Below are positions 12,921 through 23,864 of a stretch of DNA of 64,000 nt, piece by piece; within the stretch, counting starts at the first letter, position 1, and the number at the start of each line of letters is the position of its first letter. Made by a program: the position numbers and the translations under genes. Source of the DNA: Sphagnum compactum (lineage: Eukaryota > Bryophyta > Sphagnopsida > Sphagnales); NCBI GenBank assembly GCA_965153455.1, contig OZ234499.1:15248271-15312270 (forward strand), written 5' to 3'. Below the pieces are notes generated by a model that had not been told where the DNA came from, did not search any database, and saw nothing but the letters and a program-made list of their open reading frames with translations.

Positions 12921-15900
12921 CTAAAGTACAACTGTTTCTTGGTTGAGTGAGTGGTACTGCCAACTCTCTTGAGATACAAAATCCACGTCTAGAAACTTGG
13001 CCACAAATGTCCATAGATGGTGTACATCCTCAAAATTGGTCACAAAACCAAGCGTAGCTGTCACAACTGGAATACTCACAGGCTTATCCGCCTTGTTTGC
13101 ATTTGATGGTCGAGGAGTTTCTAATCTCCTGTCAGTTTTGCCTCCCTGTATGACTGTCTTTTCTGTAAGCTGTAAGCCCTGTTATGCAATAGCCAACCAA
13201 GTCAAAAAAAATGCAAGTTTAACTGGTTGTGTAAACTTCAACACCCGACACTTGCATATTTTAGAGCAGATCCACTGAAACTCAGTAGCTATTACACATT
13301 TGGATGTGGAGACTCTTATAGATTGTGTATAGGGTAGTGGAAAAACCATTAGTATAACATTATACATAACATAATATTATTGCTCTCATTAAGTCATACC
13401 GAATATTTTACCAATTTCTTTGTTAGGCAATAGAATTAATAGTTTATAGATTTCTTGGGACTTCAAGCAGCGTTAAAATAAAGTGATTCTCTTCTACTTT
13501 AACAATACTGCATGAAATTAAGAATGCAAAGTGATGTGTGGAAAATCCAAGAATATACCCATAAGTCTTGCAGGCCTTCGGGGTAGATGATATTACAAAG
13601 CTTTCCCAAGCCCAATGAAATATTGCTCCGATCAGCTAAGCGTTGCACTAAACTTGGTTGCACTAGCACACCACTACGATCAAAAATATTGAATGTCACT
13701 GATGCACCCCGATCAAATTGTACTCCTGGACCATAAATATGGACCAATGGGGTGCCTTGGCCTTCTATTTGTGCTGGATGTTGCAGTTTTAGCAGCGAAT
13801 TTATCACCCAGTTGGTTAAATATCTGCCATCAAACATCAAAACTCAGTAAAAAGAAATCTTGATGTGAAATCAACCATAAAAAATTGTTGTTGCGTGTGT
13901 ACGTGGCCAATGTATCCATAGACTGACAAATTGTGTGGGAGTTTTTCAAGCACACATTTGTACAGACAAGCTCACCTGAGTCTCTGATTAGTTTTATTAA
14001 GACCCTGCGAATCAGCATGGTCAAGTCCACTACAAACCACACCATCACTATCATCCACCATTTCAGGCTCACTTTCCTCTGGTGAATCTCCTCCTCCTTC
14101 ATTGTCATAGTACACTGGAGAGCCATCCATTGACGTTGCATACTGCTCTGCCCACTTGTTGCTCCCCTGTTTCCCATTAATTCCACAAACACAAAAAAAA
14201 TTACATGACTCCCAGATAAGGCCAACCCTACATTTTTCTCTTACCCATGTTATTTGAAAAAACAACCAACCCCACATTTCTCTTACCTACATTGTATAAA
14301 AAAAAGACCAACCATTTCCATTAAGTCATCTCTGGGTTGTGCAGCTGACCATGTTTGAATCTACCTACCAAGTCATTGTTACCATCAAGCTTAACAGTCT
14401 GCTCACACTAAGACTAGTGGGTCATATCTAGCGTTTGAACCACTGAGATTATAAATTAAAATGTTCAACCTGTTGGCTAGAATGAAATTGGGATTCTTAG
14501 CTCTTAGTTGGGAGCTATGGAAAACAGTGGTGGAAACTACATACAAAATGAATCAACAGGTTGGGTTGGAGTTCAAAATTACCACCTCCCATGAACTCCA
14601 ATATTGGAACCGTCGTCCATTAGTACCATCATAAATGTCTCGCTCGTTAACACCCAGCTCTGGTTGTGCTTCGAAATTCTCTTGCACAGATGAGAGTATT
14701 TGTCTAGGCCTAGAAAATCTACCTGCTTCCCGCCCCTCCATCAAAAGATGTTCCTGATCCCCCTTGCAGATTACTCTAGAACCTACTAAATCTGCTGAGT
14801 CCAGTCTAATATCTTCTTCACCTCCAGTTCCAATCTTGTCCACTTGAGGAATCATCTCAGAATGGTTGGAGGTTCTATGGTTTATGTTACGTCCCTCCCA
14901 AAGCACTTCATGGGTCTCAGACAGGTTGACAAGCTGTGGGCTCCAGCTTCCAGCATCGCCATTTCTGGCTGCAAGTCAAACATCATGATTGTCAGCAGCC
15001 ATACAACTTTATTACTTGGGAGTAGAAAGAAGAGAGCTTGATAAGCAAGAAGTAATCTAAAAGCAGGAAGCTGCAATCTCAAGAGGTGGTTCACGATTTC
15101 ATACAGATAGCCTCCACCTCCTCATCTAGTGTATCCTCCTGTATTTCCTGTTGTGTATAAAAGGAGGTAACATTGCTACCCTTAACCAAATCTTCTCCAA
15201 TTTGACTTGGAGATGGATATTCCTGGAAGCCTTGATGAGGTATAAAATCCTCCTTGTCCAACTTAAAATGCCCCTCCTGCTTCAGATCCTCATCGCCCCT
15301 GTTATCACTGCCATCAATGATCAGAGATGAGTTCCTTGGCTCTGACAAATGGTGCTCCTCAAATGCCTCATCAACCTGAAGAGCCACTGCTGTTGTTGGG
15401 CTGTGTAAACCTCGTCCAGACAGGTCAAACTCTGATGCAGCTGCCTGTTCCTCCTCTCTTAGTCCCCTACCTTCACTCACTTCAACTTCTGTTCCTCCCC
15501 CTGTGAAACCCCAATGCATGACCACTGATGTCATCATTAGTCATGCAAGCTTGTGTTCTCTGGGACGGAGGCTGCACTGTAAGGAAACTCTGTCCAATAC
15601 TTTAGATTAAAGTGGAGAAAAGAAATTGATAAACAAGACATAGCCCTAACACATTACATGTTCACACACTGTCCTCATTTTGATTCATAGAAAGGGTTTT
15701 AAGCAAGTCACAGGAGCAGGGTTTCGTACCATTTTCAACATCATTGTCACAAGGTAAAGAAGTCTCAAGGTTGACAGTCCTTCCAGGAACTTTCTCCATA
15801 TCCCAATGACCCCTTGGAAGACTGTCACCACAACCTTCTTGGTCTGTAACCTCCCCTTCTCCAATATCAGATTTGGCACTCATTACAATCTCATCATCAT

Positions 15901-18335
15901 GTGAACCAGCAATGGAGCCTATTTCAGAGTTGCGTCCTGAGTTCACAGATCCACCAGTAGACATTCTGTCCACAGATGATCCATGCCTTGTGGAAAAGTG
16001 GCTAACAGGATCTGAATAGGAGCTGACTGAGTCAGCATTATTCCCGGGACTTGACCAATCCTCAGCATCCAAAAACTCTTCTATTTCATCAGCTTGCATA
16101 TCTTCTGGAACAAATGAGTCCTCATTCTCACTGTCAGCATCCCCATCCTCATATTGTCCTTCAATCTTACCCTCACTTAAGGCAGGTGAAAATGGGTTTG
16201 AAGCTCCCAGTGGGACAATGCGGACCATCCCTACTCCCCTCGCCCTGGATGAGGTCTGAAGGCTCTGAATCACTGAGTTCTTTATAAAAAGACACCCAAA
16301 TCCTGTTGGATCTGCACCAAACACCTAATAGCCAACTCACAACATGAGGTACAAAGACAAGGGATTCAACAAAGAAAAGCTCAAAACCAAAAGACTTGGT
16401 GCTCAATCAAGTTACAGTTTGATCCTTCTACAACACAGATTTTAGAGCTTTGAATGCCCTGCTTCTCAAAAATTCAGCTGTGTGAGCAGTGTACCATACC
16501 TTGTAGAAAGATGTCACAATAAACTCAGGTTGGAAAAGAGAGAGTCCGAGAGAGTCCATATCTTTAGGGCCAAGAGCAGATGCATCGAGTAACACATGCC
16601 ACTCATTTGCTTGAGCTTGAGACATCCATTGGTAGGAATACTTAGCACCAGTGAATCGAGATTGAACAGGAAATACAAATAAGCCCTTTGCTTGCTGCCC
16701 CTTCTTCTTTTTCTTTTTCTCTTGTAACTTATACTTGAGGTCTGATGCCACAACCCGTAACGATGGCCACTTGAATGAAGCAGTCATGATCTTTGCACCT
16801 TTGTCTCTTGCTGTTTCCACCATCCAATTCACTGCTTCACTCTCGTAATCATAGAGGGTGAGAAGCCGATTGTTGGTATGAAATGGATACGACTCTGCAA
16901 GAAGCTTGTATGCAGAGCCTCCGCTGGAAGTAAACACCATACTGTACTCTGCCTCATTGACATTCATGTACCTCATGATTCGCTTCTGCATGTAGAACTC
17001 TATGCTTCCATCATCAGCACATCCATACAATGCTTGTGTTGGAAGATTTGCAGAAATGTAAGCCAAACCGAATGACGAGGATGCATGCTCCATGACCTAA
17101 TTTGCCATAGAAACAAAAAACTTGTGTAAGATTTCTCTATTGCAATATTCAATCCAGTGTATCACTGCAATGAACAAAAGAGCAAAATAAAAGACCATGT
17201 GGACTTCTGGCATATGTATCTTTTGTTCTAGAGATGTGAAGGAAGATTGAATCCAGAGAACTTGCACTTCCAATAGAGAATGTACAGTTTGCAGGATGCT
17301 GGGTTGCATCTTAATGTTGTGAGAGAGATCAGAATTCTAGAGATGTGAAGAAACATTGAATCCAGAGAACTTGCACCTGCAAGAGAGAATGTACAATTTG
17401 CAGGATGTTGGGTTGCATTTTGATGTTGTGAGAGAGATCGGAATTCTAGAGATGTGAAGAAACATTGAATCCAGAGAACTTGCACTTGCAAGAGAGAAAA
17501 TGAAGTTTGCAGGATGTTGGGTTGCATTTGGATGTTGTCAGAGAGATTGGAATTCTAGAGATGTGAAGAAAGGTCGAATCCAGAGAACTTGCACTTACAA
17601 GAGAGAAAATGCAGTTTGCAGGATGTTGGGTTGCATTTGGTTCTTGTCAGAGAGAATGGCATTCTAGAGACGTGCAGAAAGGTTGAATCCAGAGAACTTG
17701 CACTTGCAAGAGAGAATATTCAGTTTGCTGGATGTTGGGTTGCAGGTTTTGATGTTGTGTGTGTGTGTATGTGTGAGTGAGAGAGAGAGAGAAACACAGA
17801 CCTGTTGCCACTGAGAGAAGAGTCCAAACCCATAGTAGTCCATACAAACATGGCCATTTTCTCCAAGATGAGCATACTCTCTTTCTCGCAGATAATCCAC
17901 AGCAACAGTTTCTTGGTACCTGGGATACACTTGCTTGAAACTGGAGAAGGCCACCTCTAAGGACGGCAGACTCTCTGGAGTACAAAAGCTGTGCTCCGTC
18001 CCTGTTCCTAGAGCTGTGCGCTTGAGGAAGTCCTTTCGCACACCGGCTCTTCCACTAGTGCTACTAGAATTGGCCGACTTCCTCGAGGTTGCAGCAGCGT
18101 GCAGTCGAGAACTAGCAGGGGACGAAGCTGCTGCTTCTTCATCATCGGATACGGGACTGGCTTCCACAAGCGGCGGCTGCTGTCGTCTTCTCGACTTTGC
18201 ATAGTTTTGTAAAGAGTTAGAGAATGCCGCCGACGACGACGACGACGAGCTGGTGGTCTTCTTCTTTCCGATGCTGCGCTGCTGCTGGTGCGCATTCTCG
18301 TCTACTGTTGAACCTCGACATACTTTGAAAAACAT
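12921..18335 (-). CDS. PLP-dependent transferase, molybdenum cofactor sulfurase-like
   Basis: Eight exons, all with GT-AG introns and matching phases: 18335-17802, 17096-16500, 16324-15730, 15500-15105, 14968-14586, 14166-13976, 13823-13559, 13145-12921. They join to about 1061 residues. Exons 1-3 carry the aminotransferase class V fold: HVCMDYYGFGLFS, then LPTQALYG, LLAESYPFHTN, GLFVFPVQSR, WHVLLDASALGPKDMDSLGL and VTSFYK/VFGADPTGFGC. The Lys of SFYK (about residue 377) is the expected PLP Schiff-base residue and is the last codon of exon 2. Exons 3-5 encode a poorly conserved Ser/Glu/Asp-rich linker. Exons 6-8 hold the plant-specific C-terminal part (VVCSGLDHADSQGLN, LTNWVINSLLKL, LGFVTNFEDVHHLWTFVAKFLD). 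The layout matches the Arabidopsis At2g23520/At4g37100 group. Substrate and reaction are unknown, and sulfurase activity is not implied. The start is uncertain: 18335 is the first in-frame ATG, and the open frame continues upstream to a stop near 18445. Confidence 0.88.
17228..17757. repeat. Five-unit 109-bp minisatellite inside an intron
   Basis: CTAGAGATGTG begins at 17228, 17337, 17446, 17555 and 17664, exactly 109 bp apart each time, so the units differ by substitutions with almost no net indels. Each unit continues 'atccagagaacttgcact', 'agagaaaatg.agtttgcagg' and 'tgttgggttgcat'. The array fills most of intron 1 (17097-17801) of the PLP gene. Because 109 is not a multiple of 3, the open frames across it rotate and are not coding. 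Confidence 0.95.
17755..17793. repeat. (GT)n(GA)n microsatellite
   Basis: A GT run interrupted by 'at' passes directly into a GA run. It abuts the end of the 109-bp array and lies just inside the 5' splice site of intron 1 of the PLP gene, where it reads as a pyrimidine-rich and CA tract on the coding strand. Confidence 0.85.
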
Positions 18336-18869
18336 TAGACCGTTCCCGAGGGTTTGCACAAAGAGAAAGCCTTCTTCTTCTTCTTCTTTCCGGGATCTTT
18401 CTGTGTCGCCCCCATACCAAGCCTGACTGCATCCTTTAGATCATGATTCTCTGCAGTACCTCCTCCTCCGCCTCCTTCTTCCCACACCTTGTCGCAAGAT
18501 TTTTCATTGCGAACTAGAGCAAGTCTTCCGCACTAAGAAAGCTAGTCAACCGCTCAAGACATTCAAGAGCAACAAAAAAAGCTCCAAAACTAACCAGTGC
18601 TCTACTACAACATGAAGTCTGCCTGCACACAATTGAAGATCTCTGTTTAACAGCTAAAGCCCTTGCACAAAAACAGTGCCAGAGGACTCAGGAAAACCAG
18701 AAAGAAGCAGAAGCTGCATCGCTGCATATTCTATAGACAAACGAAAGCTCGACTGCAGCCTTGGCCTTTTTTTTCCTTCTCTTACGAGACCATCAGGAAC
18801 CTCTTATAGACTAGGAGATAACGCAATTGAAAATACCATGGCGTATACACAGAAAACTATATAAGATTT
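18336..18869 (-). promoter_or_regulatory. 5' flank / probable leader of the PLP gene
   Basis: This GC-richer stretch directly precedes the chosen start. It holds a short GAA run (about 18370-18388 on the minus strand) that is open in frame with exon 1 but lacks an ATG before the stop near 18445. It may be 5' UTR, or it may hide a further 5' exon. No TATA element or defined binding site can be asserted. Confidence 0.4.
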
Positions 18870-19550
18870 TCAATGGCGATGAACCTGAATCTCTTCTTCT
18901 CCTTCTTCTTCTGCTGCTGCTGGAGTGTTTTGCAAAAACTGATTGACGAAACCAAACAGCAAGAGTGCTAACAAAATTTCAGAAAACAACACAAGACTTC
19001 CTATGGTTATGAACTTGGATCTCTTCTTCTTCTTCTTCTTCTTCTTTTTCTTCTTCTTCAGCTTGTTCTGGAGTGTTTTGCAAAAACTGATTGACAAAAG
19101 CAAACAGGAAGAGTGCTAACAGAGTTTCAGAAAACAACAGAAGATTTATGATGGTGTAGAACTTGACTCTCTTCTTCTTCTTCTTCTTCTTCTTCTCCTC
19201 CTTAGAACTTCTGCAGTGTTTGCAAAAACTGATTGACAAAACCAAACATGAAGAGCAGTGCTTACAAAGTTTCAGAAAACAAGAGAAGATTTGCAATGGT
19301 GACGAACTTGAAACTCTCCGTCTTCTTCTCCTTCTTCTGGAGTGTTTTGCAAAACGGATTGACAAGACCAAAACAACAAGAGTTCTTACAAAGTTTCAGC
19401 AAAAAAACAGAGGATTTCCAAGGGTGATGAACTTGAATCTCTTCTTCTTCTTCTTCTTCTTCTCCTTCTTGTGGAATGTTTTGCAAAAACTGACTAGGAC
19501 AAAACCAAGCAGCAAGAGTAGTGCTAACAAAGCTTCATCAGAGAGAAGAA
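18870..19550. repeat. Five-unit minisatellite with (TTC/GAA)n runs, 127-148 bp period
   Basis: The core 'tgcaaaaactgattga' or a near copy occurs at about 18931, 19079, 19221, 19348 and 19482. Each core follows a TTC-rich run and precedes 'caagagtgctaacaaagtttcagaaaaca'. Unit length varies mainly through the TTC run, which is longest near 19021-19062 and 19441-19470. Read on the minus strand the runs are (GAA)n. The array begins about 535 bp upstream of the PLP gene start codon. Long Glu- or Leu-rich open frames here are by-products of the triplet runs. Confidence 0.9.
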
Positions 19551-19748
19551 GCTGCTGCTTAGGTGGTACACTCTTTGTTGGTAAACTGTCCACAACAACG
19601 CCATCACTCAAGAGAGCTTCTTCGAAACACACAAGTACGAAAACCGCCGGACTTTGGGGCAAATACCACAACACCCAATTTCTGAGGTTTTCTTTCTTCG
19701 TCCCCAAACAAACCACTCAAAAAGAACGGAGAAATACACACCCACCCT

Positions 19749-19789
19749 CCCCCCCCCCCCCCCCCCCCCCCCAAACAAAAAAAAAAAAA
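19749..19789. repeat. C24 homopolymer followed by an A13 run
   Basis: Twenty-four consecutive C at 19749-19772 are followed by AAAC and thirteen A (19777-19789). A C/G tract this long is uncommon and its true length may be affected by sequencing error. Confidence 0.9.
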
Positions 19790-19974
19790 CAAACCCACCA
19801 AAATTGAGTGAAACCCCCAAATTTGACTCTTTTTCTTCTCAGAAACTTTTATTTTCAGTCACATTAGGGGTATTGTGTTTTTTCTCCTGCACCTTCCCAA
19901 AAAATAAAGGGGGAAAAAAAAAAAGAGGACCATGAAACAAGAGCAAGGTAAAGCGAAACTTCCTCCTGATACTT

Positions 19975-20125
19975 TTGAAAGGCTGTTCATGAGTGAGATT
20001 TTTGGAGGTGATTTCGTAGTAATTTCTAGACCTTCGTGCACGATACATTGAAGTTTTAAAAAATCATTCGAAAAGAGAAATTAGTTGAGTAAGGAGGATT
20101 TTTACACTTGGGCCAATGGCACACA
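19975..20125 (+). repeat. Dispersed repeat fragment related to the 22-25 kb duplication
   Basis: 'gaggtgatttcgtagtaatttctagacctt' and, about 100 bp later, 'ttacacttgggccaatggcacacaag' run parallel to 22850-23010, which reads 'gacatgattttgtagtttttagaccta' and then 'ttcacacttgggcaaactgcacaag'. This looks like a diverged copy of the same family. Confidence 0.5.
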
Positions 20126-20448
20126 AGAAATTTAATTAAGATGTACCTATTACCCATCCACCAATTTCTGGGCTCTTTGTTATCCAATCCCCTTGGGCCC
20201 CTGGGCCCCCTAAAACCCAAAAGGGCCCAAAAACACACATCATGAGTTAGCTATTGAGTCTAAGGGCCATTTTAGATGAGCGTCCAAGGTCGTCCATGGT
20301 CCAATGAAATAGAGCAATCCTATCAGATGATAGCCATAAATTGGAACCACGACATTTAGATGAGGGTCCAATATCAAAAAGTAGCAAATTGAGGCTAAAC
20401 CTACATGGCACCATTTTGGAGGGAAAATCAATTGGTTTAAACCCCAAA

Positions 20449-20479
<31 letters not shown>

Positions 20480-21915
20480 CACTGAAAAAGAGAGCTCATG
20501 ATTTGAAAAACCAAGATGCAAGCTAGGGTGTCTCAAGGATTCAATTTTGCTTCAAATGAGTCCAAATTGGTTCCTAAGAATTTGGACCCTGGACCCCATC
20601 GAAAGTGGGCCTAAAGAACATGTAGGTAATGAGTTTTGTGTGTTTGTAATACAAAACATCTCTTCAAAAAGACTAATAATGATGAGTTGTGTAAGTGATG
20701 CTCCCCTTGAGAGAGAGATTAAGTGAAGCATGTAACATGTTTTCTGCAATGGAGTTTTTTCAATTTGTGCCTAAAACAAAGTATTATTATTATTATTATT
20801 ATTATTATGAATATTTTTAATGTATGTTAATTGAAATTTATATTAATTTTTTAAAAAAAGGTTATGTAATGGAGTTATTTGGCTTTGGGTGTGGAGAAGA
20901 GTGTTGTGGCTCCAAACTGACAAAATGGGTGTTTCAAAAAAAACGTGTCAGAGGCACCAATTGCAAGTGTTGTGTTGTTTTGTCATATACGTTTGGCCTC
21001 TGGAGCTTGTCCTATGGTTATCTCAGCAGACCAAGTTTTTTTTTTTTCTTTTTATTTTCCCAAGTTTTGTGAGGTAGGTGGGTTGGCGACCACCCCATAA
21101 ATAAGACTTAGCCAAATTTGGCTACCTTTCATAGAGGACATTAGAAAAAAATAAAATGAGGATTCCTGCTATATATTTTTGCCACCTGCTGGAAATTATT
21201 GTCTAAATATGGAAATTTATTTTTTTTTCCCCTCAAAATATTTTGATAACTTTGGCCCATTTTTCCAAAAAAGTCTTTTGTGAGATTCATATTGCTTTTC
21301 TAATTTGTCACCAAGTGATGAAATTTCGCTCCCAAAAAATGCTACTGCCAATCTGGGGTTTTATTTCAATTTTTTGAAATATAAAGTTGGGCGACTTTTG
21401 CCCCAAAAAAGTGCTAAAAAAATCTGAATTTACACTAGAAAAACACATGTATTCAAATTTTTTGCATTCTTTGGTCCAAAAATCAAAAAGAAAATGTTCT
21501 CCACTGGTGTCAAACCTGCATTTAGGAGGTTTATAGTTTCTATGTAGGCTAAATGAACTTGAGAAAATATGAAATGAAAAAAAAAACAACAACAACTTAT
21601 GAAAAGTTGATTATAATTTAGCATTTGTCATAAGCATTTTGGGCTCTTGCACTCCCCCACCCACCCACCCACCTACCCTTCTTCTTTTTCTATTTTGTTT
21701 TAGTAAACATCCCCATGAATTCTGAACTTGTAGTTGGTGGCTCTCTAATCAGGAAGTAATCTCAACACATATTTGGCACTATTTTATTTTATGCCTAATA
21801 GCCTATTATTTATTTTTTATTATTTATTTTATTATTTTTTTAAAATAGCCACCTTAGGTCTATTTTTTGAAAGATCAACCCAAAACTCAATCAGAAAATG
21901 ATAAAAAAACCACCT
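20126..21915. other. Intergenic DNA with microsatellites
   Basis: The stretch holds an A20 run followed by (CA)n at about 20446-20482 and an (ATT)n run at 20781-20808. A small cluster of GGGCCC words lies near 20190-20230. A phrase of the type 'atttagatgag.gtccaa' occurs twice near 20273 and 20355. No gene was recognised. Confidence 0.55.
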
Positions 21916-23387
21916 CTTTCTCCATCAAAATTATATAAGAAACCACCACTTAGGCATATCAGAGGGTAAGTCCTATTGCCACTCACACACATTTTTATAA
22001 TTTATTAAAAAAACCCCTATTTATTGGCTAGTTAGTTCCCACAACCAAGATAAACCCAACTCTTTGTAAAGGATTGGTTTCAAAGGAAAATTGAGGAAAA
22101 AGTTGCAAGTTTTTTTTCCAAAAGACATAATGTAATAATAATCAATCAAGGATGAGAGACTAAATGAAAATTGCATTGAGCAATCCATCCTCCAAATTCA
22201 CATTTGTATATTGATTAACTCTAGGTCCCATAAAATGTCAAACACATGGAGGCCAATCTCACTCTTCAAGTGCATATCTATCTCTATATTATGTGTATTA
22301 AAAGCCTAAGTAATTAGGAGTCATGACTCATGGCCACATTTCAAGGGGGTTTTGGGTTCAACACCTCACACTAGGTTCATACTAGGTGACCTAGTGTGAG
22401 TTGGTTCCATCATATGGGTTAGTGTAGTTTGAGTTTTAGGTGTTAGGTATTGACTCAAAGTACAATAAGGATAATAGGGTTGAAGCATGAGTGGAAAATT
22501 CTCTTCCTACTTGGGTTCAAAGCTTGGAGATGGTTTGTTGATTGTGGTGCCCACATAACTTATCAAACCTATTAAGGATGGTTGCTTGTTTCTTTTGTTT
22601 CTCATGTTGAGATCTCCCTAATCATGGTCCCCCTTCCCCTCCCTCTCACAATCTTGGTACTATTGGAAAGCCTTTGATGAGTAGGTGTGTACCAAGTGAG
22701 GCGCTTTGATCATGTGTAAACATCTACTTCGAGAGTTATTTGAATATTGAATAATTTGGTCGTTGAGAATTGAATAAAATCAAAATAAATTTTTTTAAAG
22801 AACTCGGGGGCACGATTTTGATCCTCCTAGGAAGAAGACCTTGATGAATGGGACTTTTGGACATGATTTTGTAGTTTTTAGACCTAAGGTGAAGGAGATA
22901 TTGAATTATGAATAATTTCAATAACAAGAAGTTAATTTTAAAATTTTTAATATTTTTTTCAAAGTTGAGCTCTATCATTAGGGTCAAGTTCACACTTGGG
23001 CAAACTGCACAAGTCATATTATTATGTTCTTAGAAAAGCAATCACAACACCAATCCAATAAGCTTTTTGGATGTTATTCATCGTCAAATTAATGTTTGAT
23101 AAGAAAAAATAAAATTATTAGTGTTAAATGCTTTAAGTTGTATTATTCGTTGATAGGAGGGAAAAGAAGTTAGGTGATGAGTGCCTTTTTTCTTTGTGTA
23201 AAATATCATGGTTTAATATTTTCTTGTTGGGGATGGGGGATTTTTTTTCAGCACATTGTCTCATACATACATACGTGAACAATGTTCGAACATGCATAGC
23301 ATCTTGTCCCAAAGCTTAAGGCATACATCACTCCAATATGGAATGTGTTGGCTTTGGCCATTGACTTTTAACCAAACTCGATCGAGT
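21916..23387 (+). repeat. Segmental duplication, copy A
   Basis: This block is repeated as copy B at 23865-25672. Shared landmarks, in order, are 'agagggtaagtcctattg', 'ggaaaaagttgcaagttttt', 'gattaactctaggtccca', 'catttcaagggggttttggg', 'ctaggtgacctagtgtgagt', 'ggtttgttgattgtggtgcc', 'gatgagtaggtgtgtacca' and 'ggctttggccattgactttt'. Identity is high but with many small indels. No intact coding frame spans it, so it is an unclassified dispersed repeat. Confidence 0.9.
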
Positions 23388-23780
23388 CTCAACTACTTAC
23401 AATTGTTTTTGAGATGAAAAGCCATGGTGGTATCTCCATTTGTGCAATGCAAAAATTCAAAGACATGAATTGCTTTAATACATGTGATTGTTTACATAAT
23501 ACTAGTGTGACCAATGACATTGGTCTAGGAGTGATTTATTTTTTTATAGTTTTGATTTTGTTGAATTTTTATTGAATATCCAAGGACAAATATTACTCAA
23601 AATTCAATAGCTCTCATACCTTAGGTCTAAAATTTAGAAAATCATCTCCGTAAAATCATACTCACTCATTGAAGGTTTTTTTTAATAATGTCAAGAACAT
23701 TCACCAATATTCTTTAAAATTTTAGTTATGATTTTATTTTGTTGTCAATAAAAAAGTTTATTGACAAAAAGGTTTCAAAT
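23388..23780 (-). repeat. Inverted copy of the repeat at 34.69-35.03 kb
   Basis: Its reverse complement matches 34690-35030 closely over several hundred bases. Matching words include 'gaaaagccatg.tgg', 'gacaaatattactcaaaatt' and 'cataccttaggtctaaaatt'. It lies between copies A and B and has no counterpart after copy B, where a retrotransposon relic begins instead. Confidence 0.8.
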
Positions 23781-23864
23781 TTTCAAGTCTTAAAAATTGG
23801 TATATTATCTTTGCATATGATTTAATTTTTAATTTTTATTATGTATCCATAATTAAATTTTCCT

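Noticed and set aside
17228-17757. CRISPR-like array
   Set aside because: The whole 109-bp unit is repeated with no unique spacers, and the locus is a eukaryotic intron.
19163-19807. 214-codon plus-strand open frame
   Set aside because: It consists of Phe/Leu runs from TTC repeats, then Pro from the C24 tract and Lys from the A run. It is created by the minisatellite and homopolymers.
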